A stretch of 64,000 bases of DNA. It comes from an uncultured Bacilli bacterium (GTDB lineage: Bacteria; Bacillota_I; Bacilli_A; ML615J-28; CAG-313). The position numbers were made by a program, and so were the translations under genes. The notes beneath the pieces were generated by a model, which was not told the origin of the DNA, did not search any database, and saw only the letters and a program-made list of their open reading frames with translations. Shown one piece after another: positions 25,932-34,590 of this stretch. Location: positions 116,297 through 180,296 of the forward strand of contig CAKONV010000002.1 in NCBI GenBank assembly GCA_934098295.1. The letters run 5' to 3'. The stretch's first letter is position 1. Every line of letters starts with the position of its first letter.

Positions 25932-27163
25932 TACTTTATCCTTTTCATTTTACATATATAAAATCCATCACTAGTATCACTAGGAAGAATTATTTTTTCA
26001 TCTAATAATGAGAAATTTTCATTTTCTTTTAAAAAATCTTTAATCATCCATTCGTTTTCATACTTATTAATCGTACATGTACTGTATAATAAAATACCAT
26101 TAACTTTTACATATTTTTTTACATTATTAATAATTTTCTTTTGAATACTAATAATTTTATTAATATCATCTATGGTTAGACGATACTTTAAATCGGGTTT
26201 ATGACCAATTACTCCTAATCCTGAACAAGGCACATCCGCAAGGACAACATCATATAAACAATTATAATCATAGTTACTAGCATCAGCTAAAATAGTTTTA
26301 ATAATGGTTATGCCAAGTTTTCTAGCATTTTCGTTGATTTTTTCTAGTTTTTGTTCATAAATATCGCCACAAATTATTTCGCCATTATTATTCATTAATG
26401 TCGCTATATGAAGGCTTTTTCCCCCAGGGGCAGCGCAGGCATCTAAAATGCTACTACCTATATTTGGTTTTAGAAAATGACCAACGGCGCTACTAGATAA
26501 ATCTTGGGCAATAATTAATCCCTCTTTAAATAAATCACTGCCAATTAAAGAAGTTTTCGTGACAATAGAATCATAAACGATTTTATACTCAATGTTTAAA
26601 GAATCTAATTGTTTACAAACATCTTGAGTATTGGTCTTTAAAGTATTAATGCGGTAAGTATTATAAATATTAGGTTTTTGATAGAAATCTAAGATTTTTT
26701 CTTTATATTGTTTATATAAAAGATTTGTTAAATCCAGTGGCAAACTAAGTGATAAACTAATACGGTCTATATCATTTAGTTTGTTTAAAGAAGGAAGACT
26801 GCTTCTTTCATAATTTCTTAATATTCCATTAACTAACATCGATCCTTTATAATCTTTATTTTTTACTACCTTTACCAATTCATTAACAATATAATGGTTG
26901 GCAATATTTGTATATGTTATACAAAATGCGCCAATTCGCAAAGCATTTTTTAAGTATGGTTTAATTCTTTTTCCCTTGGTAAAAGAGGACAAGTTATAAT
27001 CTAATAAAAGTTTTTTTTCTACGACTCCATATAAAATAAGCGTAAATACTTTTCGATCGTGTTCATTTAAGTTTAATTTTAAAAGTTCATTATCTAAAAC
27101 AATAGATAAATATGCGCCTTCATTAAATATTTTAATTAAGTCTAAGATTAATGTATTATACAT
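25931..27163 (-). CDS. rsmB: 16S rRNA (cytosine-967-C5) methyltransferase
   Basis: A NusB-like N-terminal domain (about 1-130) followed by a SAM-dependent methyltransferase of the NOL1/NOP2/sun type. Visible motifs are DACAAPGGKSLHIA (SAM binding), LADVPCSGLGVIG with the first catalytic Cys, and YSTCTINKYENE with the nucleophile Cys. The length of 410 residues is slightly short of the 440 usual for Bacillus. It overlaps the upstream unknown gene by 8 bases and rlmN by one base. Confidence 0.94.
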   Translation of the reverse strand: MYNTLILDLIKIFNEGAYLSIVLDNELLKLNLNEHDRKVFTLILYGVVEKKLLLDYNLSSFTKGKRIKPYLKNALRIGAFCITYTNIANHYIVNELVKVVKNKDYKGSMLVNGILRNYERSSLPSLNKLNDIDRISLSLSLPLDLTNLLYKQYKEKILDFYQKPNIYNTYRINTLKTNTQDVCKQLDSLNIEYKIVYDSIVTKTSLIGSDLFKEGLIIAQDLSSSAVGHFLKPNIGSSILDACAAPGGKSLHIATLMNNNGEIICGDIYEQKLEKINENARKLGITIIKTILADASNYDYNCLYDVVLADVPCSGLGVIGHKPDLKYRLTIDDINKIISIQKKIINNVKKYVKVNGILLYSTCTINKYENEWMIKDFLKENENFSLLDEKIILPSDTSDGFYICKMKRIK

Positions 27164-27752
27164 TTTTTAAACCTTTCTCAAATAAATAGTTAAAATAAAT
27201 AGTTATTAATTCAATATAAGAATTTTCTAATCCTTCATTTTTTAATACCTTTTTATTACTTTTAATACTGTAAATTATATTTTCTAAATTCTTATCACTA
27301 ATATGTTCTTGATTTAAAAACTTTCGAACTTGTTCTTGATATGATGTAGGAAAATACTCTAAGGTCTTATATATTTGAAATAACAAACTTTTATAAGCGT
27401 CAATTATTTCATTATTTTTTTTATATTTTATCATTTTATCAATATCTAAAACTCCAAAATTAGATATTATAGCTAATGATGAAACAGGAAAACATGGATA
27501 TACAATATTCTTAAATTCTGTTACTAGGTCATTTAATGTAACAAAATCATTATCAATAACATTATATAATTCTTCACTTTTTTTAATGTTATATAAGGTA
27601 ATATTATCTTTTATTTTATTCATTAGCGTGTTAATGGTTTCAACATACAAGTTACCATCAATAGGGATATCAAAAAGTGACAAAAAGCGAAAAATTCTAA
27701 GAGTTACGCTTTGATTTTTTACAAACAAACTATATTCTTTAAATAAATCCAT
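27156..27752 (-). CDS. Protein of unknown function upstream of rsmB
   Basis: A 198-residue soluble, probably all-helical protein rich in Leu, Ile, Asn and Lys. I recognise no family. I take the ATG at 27752 as start because GGAG lies 10 bases upstream; an earlier in-frame ATG at 27761 has the GGAG almost adjacent. It occupies the place where fmt/def are found in Bacillus and overlaps rsmB by 8 bases, which suggests a translation-related role, but there is no sequence evidence for one. A TATAAT lies upstream. Confidence 0.6.
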   Translation of the reverse strand: MDLFKEYSLFVKNQSVTLRIFRFLSLFDIPIDGNLYVETINTLMNKIKDNITLYNIKKSEELYNVIDNDFVTLNDLVTEFKNIVYPCFPVSSLAIISNFGVLDIDKMIKYKKNNEIIDAYKSLLFQIYKTLEYFPTSYQEQVRKFLNQEHISDKNLENIIYSIKSNKKVLKNEGLENSYIELITIYFNYLFEKGLKNV

Positions 27753-27844
27753 ATGCCTCATTCTCCTCTATCATATTATACTACTATTTACCTTTTTTTT
27801 CGCTCTTTTAGAATATTTGTTTTTTTAATAAATATGTTGATAAA

Positions 27845-27873
27845 AAAATGCAGATACTTTTGTATCTACATTT
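27845..27873 (-). terminator. lgt terminator
   Basis: AAAATG-AGATAC pairs with GTATCT-CATTTT around an AAAA loop, then TTTT on the minus strand, directly after the lgt stop codon. Confidence 0.85.
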
Positions 27874-28883
27874 TAAATATCATATTCATCATGACAGTCT
27901 TTACATATATAAATAGGATGTTCAACTTTAATATTTTCTATTCTATTAGCTAAATAAATTTCTTTATGAAATCCTACATGTAATTTTTTACCACATTTAG
28001 GGCACATTTTCTTATTTAATAAACCTTTAAATAAACCCTTATATGAACAACTATAATATTCTAGTTTTGGTTGATATTCTTCCTTATTATTTTCATATTC
28101 ATTTAATTCTTTTTTATAATGAGTTTTACGCATAATGATAAAAATAATTCCCATTATAATCATTACAATACTCATAAATTGAGATGGTGACAAAAAAGGA
28201 ATAATAAAATTACCACGATCATCACCTCTTAAATATTCTAAAAAGAATCTAAATACACCATAGGTAATAAAATATTTTTCTGTCAAATCTTTTTTGATAA
28301 AGAAAAAGAAAATAATAAAACAAACAAATAGGAAGAATGCTTCATATAATTGCGTTGGATATACTTTCATCCATCCATCATCGGTAGGATACATCATACC
28401 AAAAATAGAGTCGGTAGGTTTACCATAACAGCAGCCAGCGAAAAAACAACCAATTCTACCTAAGCAATGAGCTATCAAAATTCCAGCAATTAATTGATCC
28501 ATAAAAAACAACGGATGTTGTTTGTTTTTTTTCATAGCCAAAGCACAAAGAATTAAATATGCCGTTACACCTACGATGATACCACCTTCAAAAGTTATTC
28601 CACCAGCATCAAATGTAAAATGAAAATTACTAGGAACAAAAACACCATTGACCATAGCTTTGCTAATACAATGCCATAAAGAATCAAAAAGTGATGCTCC
28701 TAAATATGTAAATAACCCAGCCACAGCGCCAACTACAAACAATCTATTATTGTCTGCATCACTAATATCTAGTTTTTTTAAACGGTAATTATAACAAACG
28801 GCAATAAGAATAACACCGAGTGCTAACATAACACTATAGGTATGTATACTATAGCCGAATATTTCAAATAATGTTTCTTTCAA
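27873..28883 (-). CDS. lgt: Prolipoprotein diacylglyceryl transferase with C-terminal zinc-ribbon-like extension
   Basis: Transfers diacylglycerol from phosphatidylglycerol to the lipobox Cys of prolipoproteins. Seven hydrophobic segments span about 15-245. Family motifs are FEGGIIVG, GRIGCFFAGCCYGKP and RFFLEYLRGDDRG with conserved Arg residues. It begins with TTG after a GAGGTGAT site. At 336 residues it exceeds the usual 260-290: the last 46 residues carry CPKC (294-297) and CKDC (327-330), a likely zinc ribbon on the cytoplasmic side. Several lipoproteins in this window are its likely substrates. Confidence 0.88.
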   Translation of the reverse strand: MKETLFEIFGYSIHTYSVMLALGVILIAVCYNYRLKKLDISDADNNRLFVVGAVAGLFTYLGASLFDSLWHCISKAMVNGVFVPSNFHFTFDAGGITFEGGIIVGVTAYLILCALAMKKNKQHPLFFMDQLIAGILIAHCLGRIGCFFAGCCYGKPTDSIFGMMYPTDDGWMKVYPTQLYEAFFLFVCFIIFFFFIKKDLTEKYFITYGVFRFFLEYLRGDDRGNFIIPFLSPSQFMSIVMIIMGIIFIIMRKTHYKKELNEYENNKEEYQPKLEYYSCSYKGLFKGLLNKKMCPKCGKKLHVGFHKEIYLANRIENIKVEHPIYICKDCHDEYDI

Positions 28884-28908
28884 TTAAATCACCTCAAATA
28901 TTACATAT

Positions 28909-28937
28909 ATTTTAGCAAATATTTGCATATTAGTCAA
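28909..28937 (-). promoter_or_regulatory. lgt promoter with palindromic spacer
   Basis: TTGACT (28932-28937), 17-base spacer and TAAAAT (28909-28914). The spacer holds the perfect palindrome GCAAATATTTGC, a possible operator. Confidence 0.65.
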
Positions 28938-28998
28938 GAGGATAAAACTTTTAAAAAATGGTTTTTATTTCAAATTTATATAAATAATTTTTGTATAT

Positions 28999-30432
28999 CT
29001 ATTTAATTTGAAGAGTTGAAAGCGCATCTGCTATTGTCTTTTCATAAGCTTCTTTTCCATATTTATCTACTTCATTTTTATTTTTTTCACCATGAGTTAA
29101 ACATCCAGCACCGCCAATACAACCATTGATACAAGCCATTCCTTCAATGAAGTTTCCATCAAGAACATTTTTGTTTTTTCTAAGTAGGGCAACCTTACAT
29201 GCTTCTATGCCATCACAAATAATAGGTTTAAATTCAAAATCAGTAATTCCATTTTCTTTTAAGGCTTCGGTTACTGCATCAGTTAAACCACCTGATCTTG
29301 CAAAAATACGTCCATAATAGGAAGCATTATCCAAAGCACTTTCTTCTAGTGATTCTAACTTTATATCTTTACTATCAAATAATGCTTGTAATTCTTCAAA
29401 GGTTATAACACTATCAATGTATTTATTTACTGTTTCTTGTTTAAATTCCATTTTTTTAGCCGTACAAGGGCCGATAAAAACCACTTTACAAGTTGAATCT
29501 TTTTCTTTAATAAACTTAGCAATAGTAGCCATTGGTGAAAGGTTAGAAGATATATGCATTGCTAAAGATGGAAAATCCTTTTTCACAAAGGAAACAAAAG
29601 CAGGACAACAACTACTTGTCAAAAATCCTTTTTCTTTCAATTCTTTTGCTTCACTATCTGCAACCATATCAGCTCCTAAAGCTGCTTCAATAACGGTATA
29701 AAATCCTAGATTCTTTATACCAGTTACTACTTTTCCTAAAGACAGATTATTATACTGGCTAGCTATTGATGGAGCAACAAGAGCATAAACCTTATAGTTT
29801 TGGTTATCATTACTACCTTTAATGATTTTAATTACATCTGATATATATGATTTATCCGTAATAGCACCAAATGGACATTGATATACGCAAGCTCCACAAG
29901 ATATACATTTATCATTGTTAATTTTAGCTTCTTTATCATTACCCATTGAAATTGCTTTAACCTTACAAGCCATTTCACAAGGTCTCTTATAATTGTGAAT
30001 GGCACTAAATGGGCAAACTTTAGCACAAGCTCCACATTCAACGCATTTAGTTTTATCAATGTGAGCTACGTGATTACTATCAAATGATATAGCTCCTCTT
30101 TTACAAGCACCTTCACATCTATGGGCAAGACAGCCTCTACAAGCATTAGTTATTTCATAACCACCCATTGGGCATTCATCGCAAGCTATATCAATTACTT
30201 CGATAACATTAGGATTACTTTTATTGCCACCAAGAGCGATTTTTACTCTTTCAGAAACAATAGCTCTTTCTTTATATACGCAACAGCGCATGGTTGGAAT
30301 TTTACCTGGAACAATTCTCTTAGGAATATCCAAAATGTTTTCGTCTAAAGTTTCATTCCACAATTCTCTTGCTACTTCTCTTAAAACTTTATATTTTAAA
30401 TATTGTACTTTTGTGTCAAATCTATTATTCAT
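28999..30432 (-). CDS. [FeFe] hydrogenase with N-terminal ferredoxin-like clusters (group B-like)
   Basis: Probably produces or oxidises H2 with ferredoxin. The N-terminal third has a CDECPMGGY segment and several 4Fe-4S motifs (CRGCLAHRC, CVECGACAKVCP, CISCGACVYQCP). The H-cluster domain has TSCCPAFVSF (L1), FIGPCTAKKMEF (L2) and GMACINGCIGGAGC (L3), so the four H-cluster cysteines are present. The L3 sequence differs from classical CPGGCxxGGGQ. I chose the ATG at 30432, 8 bases after AGGA; two in-frame ATGs at 30441 and 30438 are too close to it. Last gene of the rex-adhE redox operon. The maturases HydEFG are not in the window. Confidence 0.85.
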   Translation of the reverse strand: MNNRFDTKVQYLKYKVLREVARELWNETLDENILDIPKRIVPGKIPTMRCCVYKERAIVSERVKIALGGNKSNPNVIEVIDIACDECPMGGYEITNACRGCLAHRCEGACKRGAISFDSNHVAHIDKTKCVECGACAKVCPFSAIHNYKRPCEMACKVKAISMGNDKEAKINNDKCISCGACVYQCPFGAITDKSYISDVIKIIKGSNDNQNYKVYALVAPSIASQYNNLSLGKVVTGIKNLGFYTVIEAALGADMVADSEAKELKEKGFLTSSCCPAFVSFVKKDFPSLAMHISSNLSPMATIAKFIKEKDSTCKVVFIGPCTAKKMEFKQETVNKYIDSVITFEELQALFDSKDIKLESLEESALDNASYYGRIFARSGGLTDAVTEALKENGITDFEFKPIICDGIEACKVALLRKNKNVLDGNFIEGMACINGCIGGAGCLTHGEKNKNEVDKYGKEAYEKTIADALSTLQIK

Positions 30433-30444
30433 CTTCATCATCCT

Positions 30445-31617
30445 TTAAAAGTAACTTACTTTTATTCTTTTTCCCATTTGTTTTAAATATTTTGTTAGTT
30501 CCTCAACTAAATTCATTTTAATATTGAAGTTAATTGGTAAATCTGGATTTTGATGAGCGGGATTTATTGCTCTTCCCACAAAAAAATTAATATCCGTTGC
30601 TTCTTCAAATAACATTCTACTAATTAAAGAAGCACCATCGTGTTTAAAACACCACACATCATAGTATTTATTTTCACTGACATAATCTTTAGCATATTCT
30701 ACTACTCTGTTAATTGTTATAACGCCTTCTGTAACTAAATCAACGCCGTCTATTGTTGCGGTTGGTGGTATTGAGGAATCTTCAAAATCAAGAGAAGCAA
30801 CTACTTTTTTACCTAAATATTTTGCCGCAAGAGTCGATGTGGTTCCACCACAAACAATGTGTTTTCCTTCTTTCGCGAAAAATAAAGCCATCATTCTGTT
30901 GACGTCATCATGTGAAGATGGAGGCCCAAAAAGAATATTAACAGGTTCTCTTTTTCTTATTTTTATTACACAGGCGGTGGCATCATCACCAGGTTTTCCA
31001 CCATATAGTTTGTAACATTCATCAATTAGCATCGTGGCCATGTTTTTAGCCGTATAACCGCCATAATTTACAGTTTTCATGAATTCAGCTATATCTTTTA
31101 ACTCCCAGCCAAAATTATAAGCTGTACCAATTCCTGCATGAGGGCAGCCATCACTCATAGATATTAATACATCACCTTCTTGAAGGCGAAGTTGGGTTTT
31201 ATATATAGTTTTTCCACCAATAATTAATTCCATTTTATTATAGCTATATACTTCATTATCACGGATTAAAATTATATGAGGATTGTCATATTGAATAAGT
31301 TCGGCAATTTCATTATTTTTGATATTGATAATGGAAAACGTAGAATATGCTACTCCTCTTTGGGAACAAATCGGTAGTGTTGCGGCAATTGTATCAACAC
31401 AATCTTCAAGACTAAGGCCTTCGGAAATCATTTCAGAAATAATTTTAGAGGTTAGGGTTGAAAGCACACTGGCTTTAACTCCACTACCTAACCCATCAGC
31501 TAATACCACAACACTTGAATCATTTTCAGTTTCTATTACATCAATATGATCACCACAAAGTTGTTCTCCATAGTGATTTATACTTTTATAACCAATCTCT
31601 GCACATAGATTATTCAT
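30445..31617 (-). CDS. SpoIIE/PP2C-type serine phosphatase of the hydrogenase cluster
   Basis: A 390-residue protein. The N-terminal PP2C domain shows VLADGLGSGVKAS (metal site), ISMSDGCPHAG and PGDDATACVIKI (last metal Asp). The C-terminal 170 residues (from about NILFGPPSSHDDVNRMM) form a second domain I do not recognise, with GGTTSTLAAKYLG. Such phosphatases accompany sensory [FeFe] hydrogenases in anaerobes and are thought to relay their signal. It overlaps hydS by 8 bases and ends 12 bases before the hydrogenase start. No kinase or anti-sigma partner is visible nearby. Confidence 0.85.
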   Translation of the reverse strand: MNNLCAEIGYKSINHYGEQLCGDHIDVIETENDSSVVVLADGLGSGVKASVLSTLTSKIISEMISEGLSLEDCVDTIAATLPICSQRGVAYSTFSIINIKNNEIAELIQYDNPHIILIRDNEVYSYNKMELIIGGKTIYKTQLRLQEGDVLISMSDGCPHAGIGTAYNFGWELKDIAEFMKTVNYGGYTAKNMATMLIDECYKLYGGKPGDDATACVIKIRKREPVNILFGPPSSHDDVNRMMALFFAKEGKHIVCGGTTSTLAAKYLGKKVVASLDFEDSSIPPTATIDGVDLVTEGVITINRVVEYAKDYVSENKYYDVWCFKHDGASLISRMLFEEATDINFFVGRAINPAHQNPDLPINFNIKMNLVEELTKYLKQMGKRIKVSYF

Positions 31618-33292
31618 CAGTAATAGACTCCTTTAATTTTGTTAAAGCAATCTTTGTTTCAGCTGCTGTTTCTCCTAATAGAGATGCAATTTCTTGAACT
31701 ATGCGCATTTGTTTTTCTACAACCTTATCAGCTATTTGAACAGTTTGTTTACTCATTTCTTCTTTTTTCTCTTTTTCAACAACCATTTCGGTAACATCTC
31801 TTAAGATGCATACTAACAAATGATAATTTTCATCATAGATAATAGTTTCTTCAATGTATTTATCATATTCAGCTAAATATACTTTTTCATTTTTTAAATT
31901 TCTTTTTGTATCTAATACTTTTATAAAAGGAACAGGATCTAATACTCTTACTATTTGATCTCCCAAAATATCTGAATCATTTCTAAGATTAAAAATCTTT
32001 TTAGCAGCTGTATTTATTTGTTGAACTTCTAATTTTTCATTTAACACTACTAATCCATTTAAACTATTACTTACTATACAATCTGAAAAACTTTCTGCTT
32101 TTTCTTTTAAATATGGTAAACACATTGAAATTTGAGCTTTGCCTCTAAATATACCGACAGCTTTATCTCTACATGTGTTATATCCGCAAGAACCACAATT
32201 TAATTCATCACTTGGTTTTGTTTTTCCCATTTGTTTTAAAATTTGATTAATTTGTTCTTCGGTCGGTGTTTCTTCTTTTAAATTAATAGGACTAAAATGC
32301 TTTTGATAATATGAGCTATCCATTTGATTTACTTTATAATCACTATTACCCGCATAATTAGATACTAATGAATAATCTTTTAATAAAGAATTATGTCGTT
32401 TTTCAATAATTGGCCCAGCTATACAGCTGCCAACACATGCCGACATTTCAATGAAACATTTATTAATCTTTCCATCTTCAATATCTTTTAAAGCATTTAT
32501 ACAATTTTCAACACCATCAATTGCCATATATGTGTAACCTTCTTGGTTACAATTCATGGTTTTTAAAATACCACCAGAGGTAGGGAATAAGCGTGTCTTA
32601 CTATTTTCATTTTTTTCTTCTAAAATAGTCTTATCAATTTCAATATTTTCTTCTTCTAACCATTTTGATAATTCTTCAAAAGTCAAAACGCAATCGACAA
32701 TACCTTTATATCGATCACCTTCATCTTTTTTAGCAACACATGGACCTATAAAAATGGTCTTAGCTTCTGGATACCTTTTTACAATGTCTGAACAATGTGC
32801 TTGCATAGGGCTCATGACATTAGCTAAATATTTTAAACAATTAGGAAAATATTTTTGAATTAATAAATTCACCGAATGGCAACATGAGGAAATTAAAATA
32901 TCATTTCCGCCATCTTTTAGTAATTTTTCGTATTCGTTTTTAACAAATGTAGCACCAATAGCTGTTTCTTCAGCATCATAAAATCCTAATTTTTTTAGTG
33001 CCATCCTTAAAGCACTAAAAGTTATACCATCAAAGTTAGCAATAAAAGAAGGAGCAATGCTAGCTATTACTTTTTCATTAGTACCTAAAATCACCTTGGC
33101 TTTTTCTACACTATCAATTATTTCTTTAGCGTTTTGGGGACATACAACAAAACATTGACCACACAAGATGCATTCATCCTCAACGATGTGAGCTTGATTA
33201 GCCGAAAATCTTATTGATTTAACAGGACAATGGCGAATGCATTTGTAACAATTTTTACAATTAGACTTTTTTAAAGTTAAATAGTTTGACAT
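31610..33292 (-). CDS. hydS: Sensory [FeFe] hydrogenase with PAS domain (group C, HydS-like)
   Basis: A 560-residue protein. It has an N-terminal 2x[4Fe-4S] ferredoxin (CKNCYKCIRHCP, CILCGQCFVVCP) and an H-cluster domain with SSCCHSVNLL in place of TSCCP, FIGPCVAKKDE, and SACVGSCIAGP in place of the classical L3. Next come a [4Fe-4S] module CGSCGYNTC (about 363-371) and a PAS domain (about 400-500), ending in a coiled coil. This architecture is that of HydS, regarded as an H2 or redox sensor and not a bulk catalyst. It is followed by the phosphatase, as in other anaerobes. Confidence 0.87.
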   Translation of the reverse strand: MSNYLTLKKSNCKNCYKCIRHCPVKSIRFSANQAHIVEDECILCGQCFVVCPQNAKEIIDSVEKAKVILGTNEKVIASIAPSFIANFDGITFSALRMALKKLGFYDAEETAIGATFVKNEYEKLLKDGGNDILISSCCHSVNLLIQKYFPNCLKYLANVMSPMQAHCSDIVKRYPEAKTIFIGPCVAKKDEGDRYKGIVDCVLTFEELSKWLEEENIEIDKTILEEKNENSKTRLFPTSGGILKTMNCNQEGYTYMAIDGVENCINALKDIEDGKINKCFIEMSACVGSCIAGPIIEKRHNSLLKDYSLVSNYAGNSDYKVNQMDSSYYQKHFSPINLKEETPTEEQINQILKQMGKTKPSDELNCGSCGYNTCRDKAVGIFRGKAQISMCLPYLKEKAESFSDCIVSNSLNGLVVLNEKLEVQQINTAAKKIFNLRNDSDILGDQIVRVLDPVPFIKVLDTKRNLKNEKVYLAEYDKYIEETIIYDENYHLLVCILRDVTEMVVEKEKKEEMSKQTVQIADKVVEKQMRIVQEIASLLGETAAETKIALTKLKESITDE

Positions 33293-33305
33293 TTTTATTC
33301 TTCTC

Positions 33306-33557
33306 CTACTTAATTAAAGGTAGGACGGATTCTATAAAGAATTGTCCTACATTATTAATGGTAATACCAGTATAAATTTTTTCGTTTACGGTTACAGTAA
33401 CGCCTATGCGATTACATTTACCGCTACAAAAACTACCTGATAAAATTATTTTATCTTCTAGTTGTTCTTTTTCTATTACATCTTTAAAGTATTCAACTAT
33501 TTGTTTTGATCCTTTAAGATAGCAAGAACTTCCTATACATATTTTTAACTCAATCAT
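33306..33557 (-). CDS. Small thioredoxin-like [2Fe-2S] ferredoxin (NuoE C-terminal type), copy 2
   Basis: An 83-residue protein with CIGSSCYLKG near the N-terminus and FCSGKC in the middle: four cysteines spaced like the [2Fe-2S] domain of NuoE/HydA-associated ferredoxins. It starts one base into the end of its paralogue and is clearly a tandem duplicate. It probably passes electrons to or from the hydrogenase proteins. The spacing C-x4-C and C-x3-C is intact. Confidence 0.83.
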   Translation of the reverse strand: MIELKICIGSSCYLKGSKQIVEYFKDVIEKEQLEDKIILSGSFCSGKCNRIGVTVTVNEKIYTGITINNVGQFFIESVLPLIK

Positions 33558-33802
33558 TATTTTATATTTTCTAAAACATTTTTTTCAAAAAATTCATTTA
33601 CATTTTCAGCAGATACACTATATAATTTACCATCAATTGTTACACATACACCTTGTTGGCATTTTCCCATACAAAATGTCCCATTTAGTTCTACTTTGTC
33701 GCCTAAATTGTATTTGGAAATTAAATATTGTAACTGTTCAACTATTTGTCTTGAACCTTTTATATGACATGAACTACCAATACAAACTGAAATTTTAATC
33801 AT
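33557..33802 (-). CDS. Small thioredoxin-like [2Fe-2S] ferredoxin (NuoE C-terminal type), copy 1
   Basis: An 81-residue paralogue of the next gene: CIGSSCHIKGSRQIVEQ, then FCMGKCQQGVCV with an additional Cys. The two share the order of all four cluster cysteines and the length. Tandem duplication in one operon suggests either a heterodimer or two potentials. Located between the phosphotransferase and the second copy. Confidence 0.83.
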   Translation of the reverse strand: MIKISVCIGSSCHIKGSRQIVEQLQYLISKYNLGDKVELNGTFCMGKCQQGVCVTIDGKLYSVSAENVNEFFEKNVLENIK

Positions 33803-33815
33803 GTTTCCTCCTTTT

Positions 33816-34580
33816 TTATTCGTAATCTACGACATTAACCCAAGTAAGAAGGAATTCACGTTCTTTTTCATTGCCCTTCACAGATTGTGAAGCTGCAACG
33901 ATAGGTAGCCATCTTTGAACATCTTTTTTGTTAATCTTCGCTTTATTACAATACAATGTTAAGTATTCTTCAGCACCTAATAGGTCGCCACTTAACCAAA
34001 ATAATAAATATGTTCTAGCAGCATCAGCACAAGGATGACCTTGAGTAGCATGTGACCAGTCAATAATATATGGTTTACCATCATCAGAAATGATAATATT
34101 AGAAGGATTAAAATCACCATGACATAAATAGTGTCCTTTAGGCATACTTTCAAGTCTTGTATGTAAATCATATTTAGTTGTTGGATTAATATCAGCTAAA
34201 TTAATCTTTCTATTCATTTTATCTTTTAGTTTAGTAAGTAATGGACATCTATTTTTTTGTACATCTAATTGTAAGTCTACAAACTTTTCTAAATATTCAT
34301 CCTTTTTATCAGGATTTTCTTCCATTAGTTGAGCAAGAGTTTTTCCACTAATATATTCAGAAACAATAGCCCATTTACCATCAATGGTTGTGACTTCTCT
34401 TAAAGCTGGGATGTTAATAGGTAACTCTTCTACACGAGCTTGATTTAAAGCCTCATTTAAAATATCGGCTTTTGAATAATCAGCATTAAATACTTTGATG
34501 CTATTATCTTCATCTCTGTAAATAGTTTTTGCATTTCTAATCGCTAAAATTTTGTCAAGATTCATATTCTTTTTCTCCAT
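33816..34580 (-). CDS. Aminoglycoside-phosphotransferase-family kinase in the redox operon
   Basis: A 254-residue protein kinase-like fold enzyme. The Brenner motif YLCHGDFNPSNIII (catalytic Asp) and the metal-binding IDWSHATQGHP are intact, and the N-terminal lobe carries WAIVSEYISGKTLAQL. The substrate cannot be inferred. Families with this fold phosphorylate antibiotics, choline, homoserine or sugars. It follows adhE by 11 bases and precedes the ferredoxin pair by 14, deep inside a redox operon, so a metabolic substrate is more plausible than drug resistance. Confidence 0.85.
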   Translation of the reverse strand: MEKKNMNLDKILAIRNAKTIYRDEDNSIKVFNADYSKADILNEALNQARVEELPINIPALREVTTIDGKWAIVSEYISGKTLAQLMEENPDKKDEYLEKFVDLQLDVQKNRCPLLTKLKDKMNRKINLADINPTTKYDLHTRLESMPKGHYLCHGDFNPSNIIISDDGKPYIIDWSHATQGHPCADAARTYLLFWLSGDLLGAEEYLTLYCNKAKINKKDVQRWLPIVAASQSVKGNEKEREFLLTWVNVVDYE

Positions 34581-34590
34581 TTCTCTAATT

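Noticed and set aside
33816..34580. Antibiotic resistance gene
   Set aside because: Although the fold is that of aminoglycoside phosphotransferases, the context is a metabolic redox operon and there are no mobile elements nearby.
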